Assembly: GCF_001580545.1 (NCBI RefSeq)
Contig: NZ_LRBG01000035.1
Location: 1 to 64,000 of the forward strand
Source: Paraburkholderia monticola
GTDB lineage: Bacteria; Pseudomonadota; Gammaproteobacteria; Burkholderiales; Burkholderiaceae
Reading direction: 5' to 3'
DNA: 64,000 nucleotides
The translations under genes were made by a program, and so were the position numbers. Positions 26,393 to 35,658 of this stretch are shown here, one piece after another. Position 1 is the stretch's first letter, and each line of letters begins with the position of its first letter. The notes beneath the pieces are model-generated. The model ran no database searches. It saw only the letters and a program-made list of their open reading frames with translations, and was not told where the DNA came from.

Positions 26393-28387
26393 TCAGAAGG
26401 CGAAGCCCCGGAAGCGCGCCACGCTCGATGAAGAATCGACCGCGGTCTTCCCGAGAATTTGCGCTAAAGCCTCGGGCGAGACCGCCGGGCTGAACAGGAA
26501 GCCTTGAGCCACCGTGCATCCATGGCGGACCAGAAACTCGCGCTGGACCTCGAGTTCTACGCCTTCAGCGACGACATCGAAGCTCAGCGTTTCAGCAATC
26601 GCGATGATCGCCAGTGAAAGCGCTTCGAGTTCCGTGTCCCGGCCGATTTCGCAAACGAACGCGCGATCGATCTTGATGCGATCGACGCTAAAGCGTTTCA
26701 GATAACTCAGGCTCGAATAACCGGTACCGAAGTCGTCAATGGCGATCGAGACACCGAGTTCGCGCAGTTCACGAAAGGCCCGTTGCGCTTCTTCCGCGTT
26801 GCGCATCAACGTACCTTCGGTGACTTCGAGTTCCAGGAATTCGGCAGGCCAATTGGCGTCCTTGAGCGCCGAGCGCACTACGCCAGGAAGATCCGCGCGC
26901 TCGAGTTGAAGCGGCGAGACATTGACCGATATGCGCACAGGTGGAAGGCCTGAGCGTACCCATGCACTCGCCTGCAGGCACGCCTGCCGCAATACCCAGG
27001 TGCCGATGCTCTGGATCAGACCGGTTTCTTCGGCTAGCGGGATGAATACGGCCGGCGAGACCTCGCCAAGTTCCTCGTCACGCCACCGTAAAAGCGCTTC
27101 CGCGCCGACGATGCGTCCGGTTTGCATGTCGATCTGCGGCTGATACGCCAGATACAGTTCGTTGGCTTTCGCGGCGCGCCGCAGTCGCGTCGTGAGCCGC
27201 AACTTCTCGGCGGCGGCGCGGCTCAGTTCCGGTTCGTAGAACTGGTAGCCGTTTCGCCCGCGCGATTTCGCCACGTACAACGCGGCATCCGCATTTCGCG
27301 TGAGCAGATCGGGTTTGGCGCCGTCTTGCGGAAAAGTACTGACGCCGATGCTTGCTTCAAGGTAGAGCTCGTGCTCGCCGATGCTATAAGGCTCGCTCAT
27401 CTCGCGGATGATCCGGTCCAGCATGTCGGTGAGTTGCGCCGTGTCGGCTCGTTCGGCGACGATGACGAACTCGTCGCCGCCGTAGCGCGCGACGAAATCC
27501 GTGGCGTCGAGCAGCCGTTGAAGCCTCCGCGCCACGGCCTTTAGCAGCAAATCGCCAACGCGATGTCCAAGCGAATCGTTGACGTCCTTGAAGCGATCGA
27601 GATCCAGGAAGAGGACGGAAACGTTCCGGCCAGTGGCTGCCGCGCGTGCCAGCGACCCGGAAAGGTGTTCGCCGAGCAGTACCCGGTTCGGCAGATCGGT
27701 CAACGCATCGTAACGGGCTTGATGCTCGAGACTTCTAAGCGAGCGACGCAGATGCGCGCCAATCCGCCCATTCCAGTGAATCAGCGAAACCAGCAACAGG
27801 GCCGACGCGACCCCGCAGCTCAACAGCATGCGCGTGAACCACTTCGCGTCGAGCGAGGATTGGCTGACGACCGAGGCGACCTTGGCGTCGGCCGCAAGCC
27901 GCACATTGACGACCCGTTCGAGGACGCGATAGAAATAGGCGTCGATTTCCTCGAGTTCGGGGTCGCCCACCGCCACGCTGCCGGGATGTTGCGCAACCTT
28001 GCGCGCAAGACCGAAGCTCTGCTCGCTGAGTCTGCCGATCATGTCGTCCAGGTCCGACAGTCGCGACACGCATTCCTGATTCTCGCTACAACTCTCGCGC
28101 GCGTCGCGGGTCAGTGCGAGCAGTTGCAGCATCGGAAAGCTGTAGGGCGCGCGTTTGTAGAGCGGCACCGTCGCTATCGAGGTGTAGAGGGTGGCATGCT
28201 CATCGAGCATGACCTGCTGAACCTGGTCGAGGTCATGGCGCAGGCGCCCGGAAGCCTGGATCGTCCGAAGCGCACTGTCCTGCTCGCTGCTCTGGCGAAT
28301 TGCGAGGAAAGTACTCGTCGCAATGACAGCGAGAATGGCAAGCACGGCTATGACAGTAGGGGCTTTGCGCGTGGCTTCCTGTCCCAA
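26393..28387 (-). CDS. Membrane GGDEF-EAL protein (c-di-GMP turnover)
   Basis: This is about 664 residues from the TTG at 28387. A first membrane segment (about 10-30) and a second (about 185-205) frame a sensor region without recognised domain. The GGDEF domain keeps RYGGDEF but has no clear RxxD site (LLDATDF). The EAL domain has EALLRW, the metal-binding ELEVTEG, DDFGTGYSSL, KIDRAFV and AEGVE, so phosphodiesterase activity is likely. TTG at 28411 is an alternative start; there is no ATG before residue about 60. The frame continues upstream through the siaD-like gene but is artefactual there. It is the fifth gene after siaABCD, 10 bases from siaD. Confidence 0.82.
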   Translation of the reverse strand: MGQEATRKAPTVIAVLAILAVIATSTFLAIRQSSEQDSALRTIQASGRLRHDLDQVQQVMLDEHATLYTSIATVPLYKRAPYSFPMLQLLALTRDARESCSENQECVSRLSDLDDMIGRLSEQSFGLARKVAQHPGSVAVGDPELEEIDAYFYRVLERVVNVRLAADAKVASVVSQSSLDAKWFTRMLLSCGVASALLLVSLIHWNGRIGAHLRRSLRSLEHQARYDALTDLPNRVLLGEHLSGSLARAAATGRNVSVLFLDLDRFKDVNDSLGHRVGDLLLKAVARRLQRLLDATDFVARYGGDEFVIVAERADTAQLTDMLDRIIREMSEPYSIGEHELYLEASIGVSTFPQDGAKPDLLTRNADAALYVAKSRGRNGYQFYEPELSRAAAEKLRLTTRLRRAAKANELYLAYQPQIDMQTGRIVGAEALLRWRDEELGEVSPAVFIPLAEETGLIQSIGTWVLRQACLQASAWVRSGLPPVRISVNVSPLQLERADLPGVVRSALKDANWPAEFLELEVTEGTLMRNAEEAQRAFRELRELGVSIAIDDFGTGYSSLSYLKRFSVDRIKIDRAFVCEIGRDTELEALSLAIIAIAETLSFDVVAEGVELEVQREFLVRHGCTVAQGFLFSPAVSPEALAQILGKTAVDSSSSVARFRGFAF

Positions 28388-28397
28388 GGTCGTCCGC

Positions 28398-29123
28398 CTA
28401 TCGATCGGCAAATTCCACGCGGTTGCGCCCGCCTCGCTTGGCGCGGTACAAGGCCGCATCGGCGAGGCCATATGCGGTGTCGAAGCCGGTTCCGACTTCG
28501 TTGAAGCTGACGCCAAAGCTGGCCGTGATGCTGCGTTCGACCGGTGGAACGACCAGCGAGTCGCCGATGGCTGCCCGCATCTGCTCGGCGAGCAGAGCAC
28601 CGCTGGCCGGATCGTGACCGGGCAGCAGCACGGTGAACTCTTCACCGCCGACTCGTCCGATGAAGCCTTGTTCGCCCACGATTCTGCGCAGACAACCGAC
28701 GACACCCGAAATGACCTCATCGCCAGTGGGGTGGCCGTAGTCGTCGTTGATCCGCTTGAATTCGTCGATGTCCAGGATGATCATCACGGCGCTGTTGATG
28801 CGCAAGATCCTGGTGGTCCGCTCGATCACGGCACTGCGGTTCAGTACACCCGTCAATGCGTCGTGCGATGCGCGATACGCCAACTGCTGCGCCAGCGCCT
28901 GCATCTCGCGTTCGGCCCGGTCGCTGCGGCCGATCAGGCGCCGTGTTTCGCGCATCAGGCGCTGGAAGTGCTCGATCAGCTCGCCTAGCGACTCGCGATA
29001 CTCCGCGGCATCCGCATCGAGGATCGAATGCATGGCGCGAGCCTTGTCGAGCGCGGAGCTCTCGTTCTGGAACAGATCGGGCGCGCCGCCGGAGGACGCA
29101 TCACGGGAAGAGGGCGAGCGCAC
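28398..29123 (-). CDS. siaD: SiaD-like GGDEF diguanylate cyclase
   Basis: This 241-residue soluble protein has a helical N-terminal region (about 25-75) and a GGDEF domain with GRVGGEEF as the active site. The position five residues before is EQGF rather than RxxD, so the usual inhibitory site appears to be missing. In Pseudomonas SiaD is activated by unphosphorylated SiaC binding its helical N-terminus. It begins right after siaC (GTG at 29123 with the siaC stop at 29125; TTG at 29144 is an alternative). Confidence 0.82.
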   Translation of the reverse strand: MRSPSSRDASSGGAPDLFQNESSALDKARAMHSILDADAAEYRESLGELIEHFQRLMRETRRLIGRSDRAEREMQALAQQLAYRASHDALTGVLNRSAVIERTTRILRINSAVMIILDIDEFKRINDDYGHPTGDEVISGVVGCLRRIVGEQGFIGRVGGEEFTVLLPGHDPASGALLAEQMRAAIGDSLVVPPVERSITASFGVSFNEVGTGFDTAYGLADAALYRAKRGGRNRVEFADR

Positions 29124-29124
29124 C

Positions 29125-29520
29125 TTATTGGCCCAGGTGCGCAATGGGACGATCGGTGAACTCGATCGCGCGGAAATCGGCCTTCAGCTCCTCGCCGAAT
29201 TCGGCAATCGTCTCGTCTTCCTCGTCGCGATACCAGTTCATCAACACGCGGCTTCCCGATTCGGCCGCCTGATCCAGCGCGTCGAAGATGCTGAACAGCA
29301 TTTTTGTGCTCGAGCTATTGAAGTACGTCAGCGCGACGTCGATGGTGATCTCGGCGCCGGTGCTCGCGGCCAGGTACTTGCGCATCTGTTCGATGATCGG
29401 CGCGTAAAAAGCCGCCGCGTTTTCCGGGTAGGACTCGCCCTTGATCGACAGCGCGTGCTGGTCGAAGCGAAAATCGACTTCGGGCGACGTCGCCGTCGCG
29501 GGGATGTGTAGGTTTTCCAT
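29125..29520 (-). CDS. siaC: SiaC-family (DUF1987) regulatory phosphoprotein
   Basis: This 131-residue protein matches DUF1987/SiaC. The family core is seen in FRFDQHALSIKGESYPENAAAFY and the TYFNSSSTKML segment, which corresponds to the loop holding the phosphorylated residue in SiaC, and the later NWYRDEEDE. In Pseudomonas its phosphorylation by SiaB and dephosphorylation by SiaA decide whether it activates SiaD. The ATG at 29520 is preferred over the frame start at 29625. It lies between siaB and siaD. Confidence 0.88.
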   Translation of the reverse strand: MENLHIPATATSPEVDFRFDQHALSIKGESYPENAAAFYAPIIEQMRKYLAASTGAEITIDVALTYFNSSSTKMLFSIFDALDQAAESGSRVLMNWYRDEEDETIAEFGEELKADFRAIEFTDRPIAHLGQ

Positions 29521-29539
29521 GATTCGTGCGCCTTCCTGC

Positions 29540-30103
29540 TCAGATGATGGCCATAAGGCAAAACAGCGTGGTGCCGGGTTCGTCGGCACGCGGATGAAAA
29601 GCGAATTCAAGTGGCGCGCTCGCATCGCGCGCCATCGTCAGGAAGCCGAGGCCGGCACCCTTGCTGTCTTTCGGCGCGTCGGTGCGCAATGTCACCTTGT
29701 ACGCCTGCTTGATTTCTTCGAGAGACATGTTGCGCAGAGGCTCGAGCCTGTTGCGCAGACCCTCGACCTCGGCAGTCGCAATGGGATTCACGCACAGCAT
29801 CACATGATGCTCGCCATGCTTCGAGATGCACACCGCACCCTCGCGTATCTCGCCGCTCCCATCGCCGCCAGCCTCGAGCGCGCTCGACGAGTAATGAACG
29901 ATGTTCTGCGACAGCTCGATAAACGATGAGAAAAGCTTGCGGCGGGTCGGACCATTGACCCCAGCGACTTCCAACTGCAATTTCACGACCTCGCCCATCG
30001 ACGCGACGATGGTATGGGAGAAGTAGCCCTTATGGTAGAAGAGCACGTTACGCCGCTGTGCGAGTTCGAAAAAGGCGCTGTCTTGTTCGAGTAGTTGGGA
30101 CAT
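29540..30103 (-). CDS. siaB: SiaB-family protein kinase
   Basis: This 187-residue protein matches the SiaB family (DUF6272), a GHKL-type anti-sigma-like kinase. Visible elements are SFIELSQNIVHYSS (the N-box-like helix) and GAGLGFLTMARDA near the C-terminus (a G-box-like motif). It is expected to phosphorylate SiaC. It starts 12 bases after the siaA stop and ends 19 bases before siaC, in the same operon. Confidence 0.85.
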   Translation of the reverse strand: MSQLLEQDSAFFELAQRRNVLFYHKGYFSHTIVASMGEVVKLQLEVAGVNGPTRRKLFSSFIELSQNIVHYSSSALEAGGDGSGEIREGAVCISKHGEHHVMLCVNPIATAEVEGLRNRLEPLRNMSLEEIKQAYKVTLRTDAPKDSKGAGLGFLTMARDASAPLEFAFHPRADEPGTTLFCLMAII

Positions 30104-30115
30104 TCTGGTGGTTCA

Positions 30116-31348
30116 CTAAATGCGGGCACAGAAAAGCGTGACGTCGTCACGGCGTGATTGCTTGCCTTGCCATTGCGCGAGCGCGAGCCGAACGCGCTCG
30201 CAAATCGTCGCCGGCGTTTCGGCGCGGTTTTCGATGATCACGTCGAGCGCGCGGCGCCGGCCGAAAGAGATGTTGCGCGGGCCGCCGATCTGATCGGCGA
30301 GACCATCGGTATAGATGAACAGCAGGCTGCCCGCCGTGACGGGAATCGAGCGCAAGCTCCACGCATAGTCGGCGCGGCTGTCCACATAGCCGACGCCCAT
30401 GCGGTCCGCGCTGATCGTTTCGAACTCGCTGGCCTCGGGTGCGAGGATGTGCAGCGCGATCCTCGCGCCGGCAAAATGCAACACGCTCTCGGTGGCATCG
30501 AACCAGAAGAATGCTGTGTCCAGACCGTCGTTCGATTGGGTCCCTTCATCCGCACTGTTCACTTGCCCCAGCAAACTCTTGACGTTCCGGTTGACGGCCG
30601 CCAGCAGCGCGGCCGGGTCGTGCGGACCGATCTGCTCGAGCGCCTTCGACAACGACGCCGACGCAAGCAAGGTCATGAAGGCGCCGGGAACGCCATGCCC
30701 GGTGCAATCGGCGACAGCGCCGAACCATCCGCTCGGAAAGGCCGCGAAATGATAGAAGTCTCCGCCGACGACGTCGCGCGGTTCCCAGACCATCGCTGCA
30801 TCGCGTAGCTTCATCGACAGCGTCTCGCTGGAAGCGCGCAACATGGCGCGCTGTATCACGCTCGCGTACTCGATGCTCTGCATGATCTGGCGGTTCTTCT
30901 CCGCCTGCATTTCCGCCACCGCGCTGATCAGCTGCAAACCGCTGCCGAGGCCCGAGAAGAGTCCCTCACGCGTCACGATGAAACCATCGACCAGCGCCTT
31001 TTCACCGGCCTCGACCGTCCTGAAGGTCAGCGCTTCGATGCTCACGTCGGCATCGACGATGAGCGGCTCCTTGTCCATGAACGCGATGCAGCTCTTCTTG
31101 TCGTAAAGCTCCCGATGGAACGGCCTGCTCATCTGCGACATGAAGATATCGCGGTTGATCAGGCCGATGGGACGATGGTTGTCGATGACAGCCAGGCTCT
31201 GCATGTCGCGGCGCGCTGAAAAGATCTCCATCACGACAGCGTTGGGATCTTCAACGTCTACCGATGGAACTTGCTGGCACAAATCTCCGGCAGTGCGCGG
31301 ATTCCCCTGTGCGGAAGAGCGGCGAAATCTCGAGAACGCTGGATGCAT
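30116..31348 (-). CDS. siaA: SiaA-like PP2C/SpoIIE phosphatase with N-terminal CBS pair
   Basis: This 410-residue protein has an N-terminal region (about 25-150) that reads as two CBS domains (QSLAVIDNHRPIGLINR and DGFIVTREGLFSGLGSG), a helical linker, and a C-terminal SpoIIE-type PP2C phosphatase. Metal-binding signatures are GGDFYHF, ADCTGHGVPGAFMT and YTDGLADQ. It should dephosphorylate SiaC. Pseudomonas SiaA uses a membrane-bound sensor and HAMP domain instead, so the input here is cytoplasmic, perhaps a nucleotide. It is the first gene of the siaABCD-EAL operon. Confidence 0.87.
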   Translation of the reverse strand: MHPAFSRFRRSSAQGNPRTAGDLCQQVPSVDVEDPNAVVMEIFSARRDMQSLAVIDNHRPIGLINRDIFMSQMSRPFHRELYDKKSCIAFMDKEPLIVDADVSIEALTFRTVEAGEKALVDGFIVTREGLFSGLGSGLQLISAVAEMQAEKNRQIMQSIEYASVIQRAMLRASSETLSMKLRDAAMVWEPRDVVGGDFYHFAAFPSGWFGAVADCTGHGVPGAFMTLLASASLSKALEQIGPHDPAALLAAVNRNVKSLLGQVNSADEGTQSNDGLDTAFFWFDATESVLHFAGARIALHILAPEASEFETISADRMGVGYVDSRADYAWSLRSIPVTAGSLLFIYTDGLADQIGGPRNISFGRRRALDVIIENRAETPATICERVRLALAQWQGKQSRRDDVTLFCARI

Positions 31349-31544
31349 GGCGTCGCCAGTCGATGTATGAAGAGACCTCGCACGCTAAGGTTTCTCTATG
31401 TACATTATGTGACAGAGCGAAGGTGATCCGTTCTATTGGCGCGAGATTGGAAGAGAGGCGGTCACGCAAAGGTTTGCGTGACCGAAATGGGGAAAAACTG
31501 AGGTTTGCGGGGTTGCGCAAAAGCAACGCCCGCGGCGAGTCCAA

Positions 31545-31805
31545 TTATTGAAACGGGTTTGGCACGACACCCGGCTTTTCGTCCGGCTCGTCCTTCACCT
31601 TCGCCGGCAAATCCGCTTGCGCCTGCAGATTCGCGACGATCGCATCGAGCGCTTCCTTCAGCGCGAGCGCCGCCTTCAGGCCACGCTGATCGCGTGTCAA
31701 TTCGAGCGTACCGTTGAGTACGACTCGCGTCGTGCCATTGCTGAGCGTGAGCGCATCGCCCTGAATGTTGAGCACGTCGTCGTCGTTCGAATAGGGCTTA
31801 AACAC
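31545..31805 (-). CDS. Small hypothetical protein coupled to endonuclease gene
   Basis: I do not recognise this 86-residue protein. It has no signal peptide. The first half (NIQGDALTLSNGTTRVVLNGTLELTRD) looks beta-rich and the second half helical, ending in a Pro/Glu/Lys-rich tail. Its ATG at 31805 overlaps the last 8 bases of the endonuclease gene, so it is translationally coupled. Being next to a secreted nuclease it could be an inhibitor, but it lacks an export signal, and this is only a guess. Confidence 0.55.
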   Translation of the reverse strand: MFKPYSNDDDVLNIQGDALTLSNGTTRVVLNGTLELTRDQRGLKAALALKEALDAIVANLQAQADLPAKVKDEPDEKPGVVPNPFQ

Positions 31806-32547
31806 CTTTTAGTCCTCCTGGCCGCTGGTCCTTGAGGTTATCCGGAATGCCGGGGAATCGGATGCCCGACATCGCTTCGAGTTCGTGAATCGTCCGGATG
31901 TCGTAGCGGTTGGTCGCGACATTATCGACCACGACTGCGAAAGCCAGTTGCCGCGACGGCACATAGACCACCTTGTACAACTGCGTCGGCACGAACACGC
32001 GCGTCGGTCCGATCGTCTGCAATTGCTGGCCGGTGAACAGCGGGCCGGTGACGACGTAGGTGTCGTCGTAGGCGAGCGCGATCTTGCGCACCGCGGTTTC
32101 GATGCGAGCCCACAATCGTTGGTTGTTCTGACGGTTTTGGGGCACGATGTTCGCGAGCGAGAACGATTGCGCCATCGCCTCATCGTTCCAGCGATTTCCC
32201 GCCGGACTCATATGACCGCGATCGAAGCCGCTGCGTTTGTAGTCGGCGAGCGTCGCGCCTTCGCCATCGGGCAGGCGCGTGTCTTCGAAGAACTTGTTGG
32301 TGCGCACCATCTCCTTCGCTTCTTCGATGTGCTCACGCGTCAGGTGTTCGGCCGACCACAGCGGACCGTGTGTGATACCCGAATGCAGCACGGCGAAATC
32401 GCTATAGCAGAGCAGGCGCGTTTTCGGCGCCATCTTCTGATTGGTGAGAACGGGCCATTGCGCGTTCGGCGTGAAACCGGTGCAGGAAGGTGCCGCGCCC
32501 GCATGAGCGGCGACGGCGAATAACAGACAGGCAAGCCACTTCTTCAT
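31798..32547 (-). CDS. Secreted DNA/RNA non-specific endonuclease
   Basis: This 249-residue protein has a signal peptide (MKKWLACLLFAVAAHAGAA, cleavage near residue 19) and the NUC/beta-beta-alpha-metal endonuclease fold. The active-site motif is DRGHMSPAGNR (the D-R-G-H signature), with the metal-binding asparagine in NIVPQNRQNNQ. It would be exported to the periplasm or beyond and degrade nucleic acids. The ATG at 32547 was chosen because the signal peptide starts there; the frame runs 56 codons further upstream without support. It overlaps the small gene downstream. Confidence 0.9.
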   Translation of the reverse strand: MKKWLACLLFAVAAHAGAAPSCTGFTPNAQWPVLTNQKMAPKTRLLCYSDFAVLHSGITHGPLWSAEHLTREHIEEAKEMVRTNKFFEDTRLPDGEGATLADYKRSGFDRGHMSPAGNRWNDEAMAQSFSLANIVPQNRQNNQRLWARIETAVRKIALAYDDTYVVTGPLFTGQQLQTIGPTRVFVPTQLYKVVYVPSRQLAFAVVVDNVATNRYDIRTIHELEAMSGIRFPGIPDNLKDQRPGGLKGV

Positions 32548-32865
32548 GTGTCGGTGGTTCGATGGATGGGGCCGCAAGTATAGCGTCGCGGTCCGCATCG
32601 AGCGACAGCACAATGCGAATCGAAGAAAGGGAATTGGAAAGAAGCGGCGAGCGCCGGGCAAAAAAGTGGGCCGCTTTGCAGCGACCCGAATGCGTGGACT
32701 TCCGACTCTACGCACGGAAGCTTAAGGACTTCTTAAGCGTTGCAATGTCCCGTGACGGGTTATGTTCGTTAGCGCACGAACGCATTTACCCGTGCAAGCA
32801 GTGCTCGCGCATGAGCCGGAAGTTTCGACCGGAAAGGAGAAAAGCGCGACGAATCGCGCAAGAAC
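32548..32865. other. Intergenic region, no gene seen
   Basis: This 318-base stretch upstream of the endonuclease gene is less GC-rich around 32690-32780. I see no clear promoter match, hairpin or RNA gene; the open frames are unsupported. Confidence 0.4.
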
Positions 32866-33225
32866 TTAATTACCGAACACGCTGTTTTCAGCGCGTACTT
32901 TTTGACGATCCACCGCCTGCAAACGCCAGAAGCCGCTAGTCGCCTTGCGTGATTGCAGCGCGGTCCATGCAGCGGCGCCTTGGGCGGCGCTCACTCGCTC
33001 CTTGCGATCGACGTGCAGACCGCGCAGCGTACACAGCGGCGCGTCGGCGCTCGGTGCGCACAGCGTGGTCACGCCGTTCTCGTCGCGCAGTTCGCCCCAA
33101 GGGGGCAGGTCGATCCCTTGATGCGCTTCTCTCGACCACCGATGTTCATCGGTATCGAGCCAGAGCACAGCGTAATCATGGCTTACGGTGGGATCGGAAC
33201 CGTTGATCAGGATGGTCAGTCGCAT
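32866..33225 (-). CDS. Hypothetical protein
   Basis: I do not recognise this 119-residue protein. It has no signal peptide or membrane segment. It begins MRLTILINGSDPTVSHDYAVLWLD, which looks like a beta-strand-led fold, and has a central segment with several Trp residues and two Cys (TTLCAPSADAPLCTLRG). It stands alone on the minus strand between the endonuclease and acid-phosphatase genes. Confidence 0.5.
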   Translation of the reverse strand: MRLTILINGSDPTVSHDYAVLWLDTDEHRWSREAHQGIDLPPWGELRDENGVTTLCAPSADAPLCTLRGLHVDRKERVSAAQGAAAWTALQSRKATSGFWRLQAVDRQKVRAENSVFGN

Positions 33226-33438
33226 ATCAGTTCCGTAATTTGCGAAGTGCTTTATCAGTCTAGGCGCCGCCGCGCTTTATGCAAGTCAAAGGCAGGGCGG
33301 GCGAGTGGAAAAAGATTTCGCGAAATGTCGTGGCGAGGTACGGCGCATGCTCACGCCGCTGCGGCATGCGAAATGCGTATGCCGCAGCGGCACCAGGTAC
33401 GTTGCGAGCCGCGGCAAATCAACGCGGCCGACTGGCGC

Positions 33439-35151
33439 TCAGGCGAGATCGAGCGAAGCGGTCAGGTCGCCGAGCGGGGCGAGTCCGTTGCTCGCGAACG
33501 CCTTGTCGCGCGCCACCACGCCATCGAGCGGCGCGAGACCATGCACGCGGCTAATGAAACGCAGAATCGAATTCGTGTCGTACACGGTGTGGTCGACATG
33601 GCCCTTCTTTGCAAGCGGCGAAATCACGAGTGCGGGAACCCGCGAACCCGGACCCCAGCGATCGCCGATCGGCGGCGCGACGTGATCCCACCAGCCGCCG
33701 TTTTCGTCGACGGTGACGATGACGACCGTGTTCTGCCATTGGGGGCCGCGCTGAATATGCTCGATCAGCGTCGCGATGTGCTGGTCGCCTGACGCGACGT
33801 CCGCGTAGCCCGCGTGCATGTTCAGATCGCCTTGCGGTTTGTAGAACGTGACGGCCGGCAAGCGTCCCGCATCGATGTCGGCGATCAGCCGGTTGGTCGA
33901 CGCGTCATTGCCCATGCCGCCGTCGCGCAGATAGCGGCGGCGCGCGGCGGTGCCGGGCGCGTAATTGACGAAGTAGTTGAACGGCTGATGGTGGTACTGG
34001 AAGTCGGGCATCGACCCCGTATCGCGATGATCGAGCGCGAATTGCCACGCGCCGCTGTACCACGCCCAGTCGACGCCCTTGTCGGTCAGCCGGTCGCCGA
34101 TCGTCGCGTAGTGCTGCGGCGGCATCACGCGCGGGTCCGACGGATCCGCGAGGGCCGGGTCTCCGCCTTCGGCCGGCCGCACGCTGCTCGGCTGATAGGG
34201 CGGCGCCATCGTGTTGACCGCGTAGCCGTCGGCCGTGAAAGCGCCGTCATTGACGAACTTCGGCGGACCGTCGAGTGCCGACGCCGGCGAATTGGGCGCG
34301 AGCTTCAAACGGGTGCCGGTCGGATCGTCGCCTTCCACGACCGACACCATCTTCTTCGCCGGACTGTTGTGGATGTCCGGGTAGTACGGCGCCTGCGCCG
34401 AGATCAGAAAGATGTGATTCAGCCACGAGCCGCCGAAAGCGGCCATGAAGAAGTTGTCGCACAGCGTGTACTGCTGCGCGAGATTCCAGAGGCGCAGCGT
34501 GTCGGCGGAATTGCGGTAATGCCCCATCACGAGGCCGCCGGAATCGCCCCACGCGGCGAACTGGTTATTGCGCCCCGCGTTGATCTGCATCTGGTTCTGA
34601 TAGAAGCGATGCACGAGGTCGCGCGTGATCACACTGGTCGGCAGCGGCGCGCCGTGCGCATCGACGATACGGAACGGCCGGTTGTGCAGATGATCGAGAT
34701 CCTTTTGGCCGATCATGTAGCGCTTGCCGTCGACCTCCTGGGCCTGCGGCACGAGTCCGCCCCAGATCGCCGGCAGTCGTGGCAGCGGCGTCTTGCCATC
34801 GCGGTCGAGTTGGACGTAGCGCTCGGCGGCGACCGCGTCGAGCGGATGTTCGACGCCTGGGTAGTTGCCGTACAGATTCGCGAAGCTGCGGTTCTCCGCA
34901 TAGATCACTACGATGTTCTTCACCTGATCGTGCAGCGCAGCATCGAGCCGCAGATCGGCGGCGCTGCGCGGCGGGCCATTGTCCGCGAGCGCCTCGCCCG
35001 TTTTGCAGCCGGTCAGTGCGAGACCGAGGCCGACTGCCGCGAGACCGGTCAGGACGCGGCGCCGTTCGGGATCGTCGGGAGCGTCGTTGGTGTGATCGAC
35101 TGAATCGGGGTTGTTCAGCTTCGGCGGCAGGTGGGGATCGTGGTCGGTCAT
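33439..35151 (-). CDS. acpA: Tat-exported lipoprotein acid phosphatase / phospholipase C family (AcpA-like)
   Basis: This 570-residue protein belongs to the phosphoesterase family with AcpA acid phosphatases and bacterial phospholipases C. The N-terminus has a twin-arginine motif (RRRVLTGLAAV) and ends in a lipobox (LALTGC), so it is probably a Tat-exported lipoprotein. The metal/nucleophile region is IVVIYAENRSFANLYG, and the C-terminal TVDENGGWWDHVAPP motif binds metal in the family. It hydrolyses phosphate esters in the periplasm or at the outer membrane; the substrate is not clear. It is transcribed alone. Confidence 0.85.
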   Translation of the reverse strand: MTDHDPHLPPKLNNPDSVDHTNDAPDDPERRRVLTGLAAVGLGLALTGCKTGEALADNGPPRSAADLRLDAALHDQVKNIVVIYAENRSFANLYGNYPGVEHPLDAVAAERYVQLDRDGKTPLPRLPAIWGGLVPQAQEVDGKRYMIGQKDLDHLHNRPFRIVDAHGAPLPTSVITRDLVHRFYQNQMQINAGRNNQFAAWGDSGGLVMGHYRNSADTLRLWNLAQQYTLCDNFFMAAFGGSWLNHIFLISAQAPYYPDIHNSPAKKMVSVVEGDDPTGTRLKLAPNSPASALDGPPKFVNDGAFTADGYAVNTMAPPYQPSSVRPAEGGDPALADPSDPRVMPPQHYATIGDRLTDKGVDWAWYSGAWQFALDHRDTGSMPDFQYHHQPFNYFVNYAPGTAARRRYLRDGGMGNDASTNRLIADIDAGRLPAVTFYKPQGDLNMHAGYADVASGDQHIATLIEHIQRGPQWQNTVVIVTVDENGGWWDHVAPPIGDRWGPGSRVPALVISPLAKKGHVDHTVYDTNSILRFISRVHGLAPLDGVVARDKAFASNGLAPLGDLTASLDLA

Positions 35152-35202
35152 CGGTGAATTCCGAAGGTTACGGATCCGCCGGGGCCGGCTGGCCTCGCGG
35201 CT

Positions 35203-35499
35203 CTACGGCAGCCGGCGCTTGACGCGCCAGCTGTGATGCGTTGCATCGACGGCCAATAATAGCCAATGCCTTGCGTCGATCGGATGACGTTTTTGCGTTG
35301 CGTAACGGTCGACGGTCAATTCGAGTTCGTCATGCGCGCGCAGATGGCAGGTGGCGTGGGCCCCTGAGCCATCCGCGAATTCGACGCGCGCCTCGGCGAG
35401 GTCTGGCGCTCCGGCCGCTACGGGCAGATCGGCGATGCGCACTGCGCAGCCCGGATAAAGATGCGAGTCGGCAACCTGAATCTGGATCGCGTTGGGCAT
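35203..35499 (-). CDS. Small hypothetical protein
   Basis: I do not recognise this 98-residue protein. It begins MPNAIQIQVADSHLYPGCAVRI and seems beta-rich, with a short HATCHLRAHDELEL segment, ending in a Trp/Arg-rich tail (HHSWRVKRRLP). No signal peptide is present. The ATG at 35499 was preferred to the frame start at 35571. It lies 51 bases upstream of the acid phosphatase gene on the same strand and could be co-transcribed with it. Confidence 0.5.
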   Translation of the reverse strand: MPNAIQIQVADSHLYPGCAVRIADLPVAAGAPDLAEARVEFADGSGAHATCHLRAHDELELTVDRYATQKRHPIDARHWLLLAVDATHHSWRVKRRLP

Positions 35500-35658
35500 G
35501 GCGTGGTCTCCATACGCTTGGGCGGCGCGAGCACGCGACTGGGATACACCAGCGCGGCTGGATCGGATCAAAGCATAGCACCGGGTGGCCGATTCGCCGC
35601 ATGCTTCGCGCTATCATCACGATCTGAACCCGATGAATCGCACAATACGGCAGCCAAG

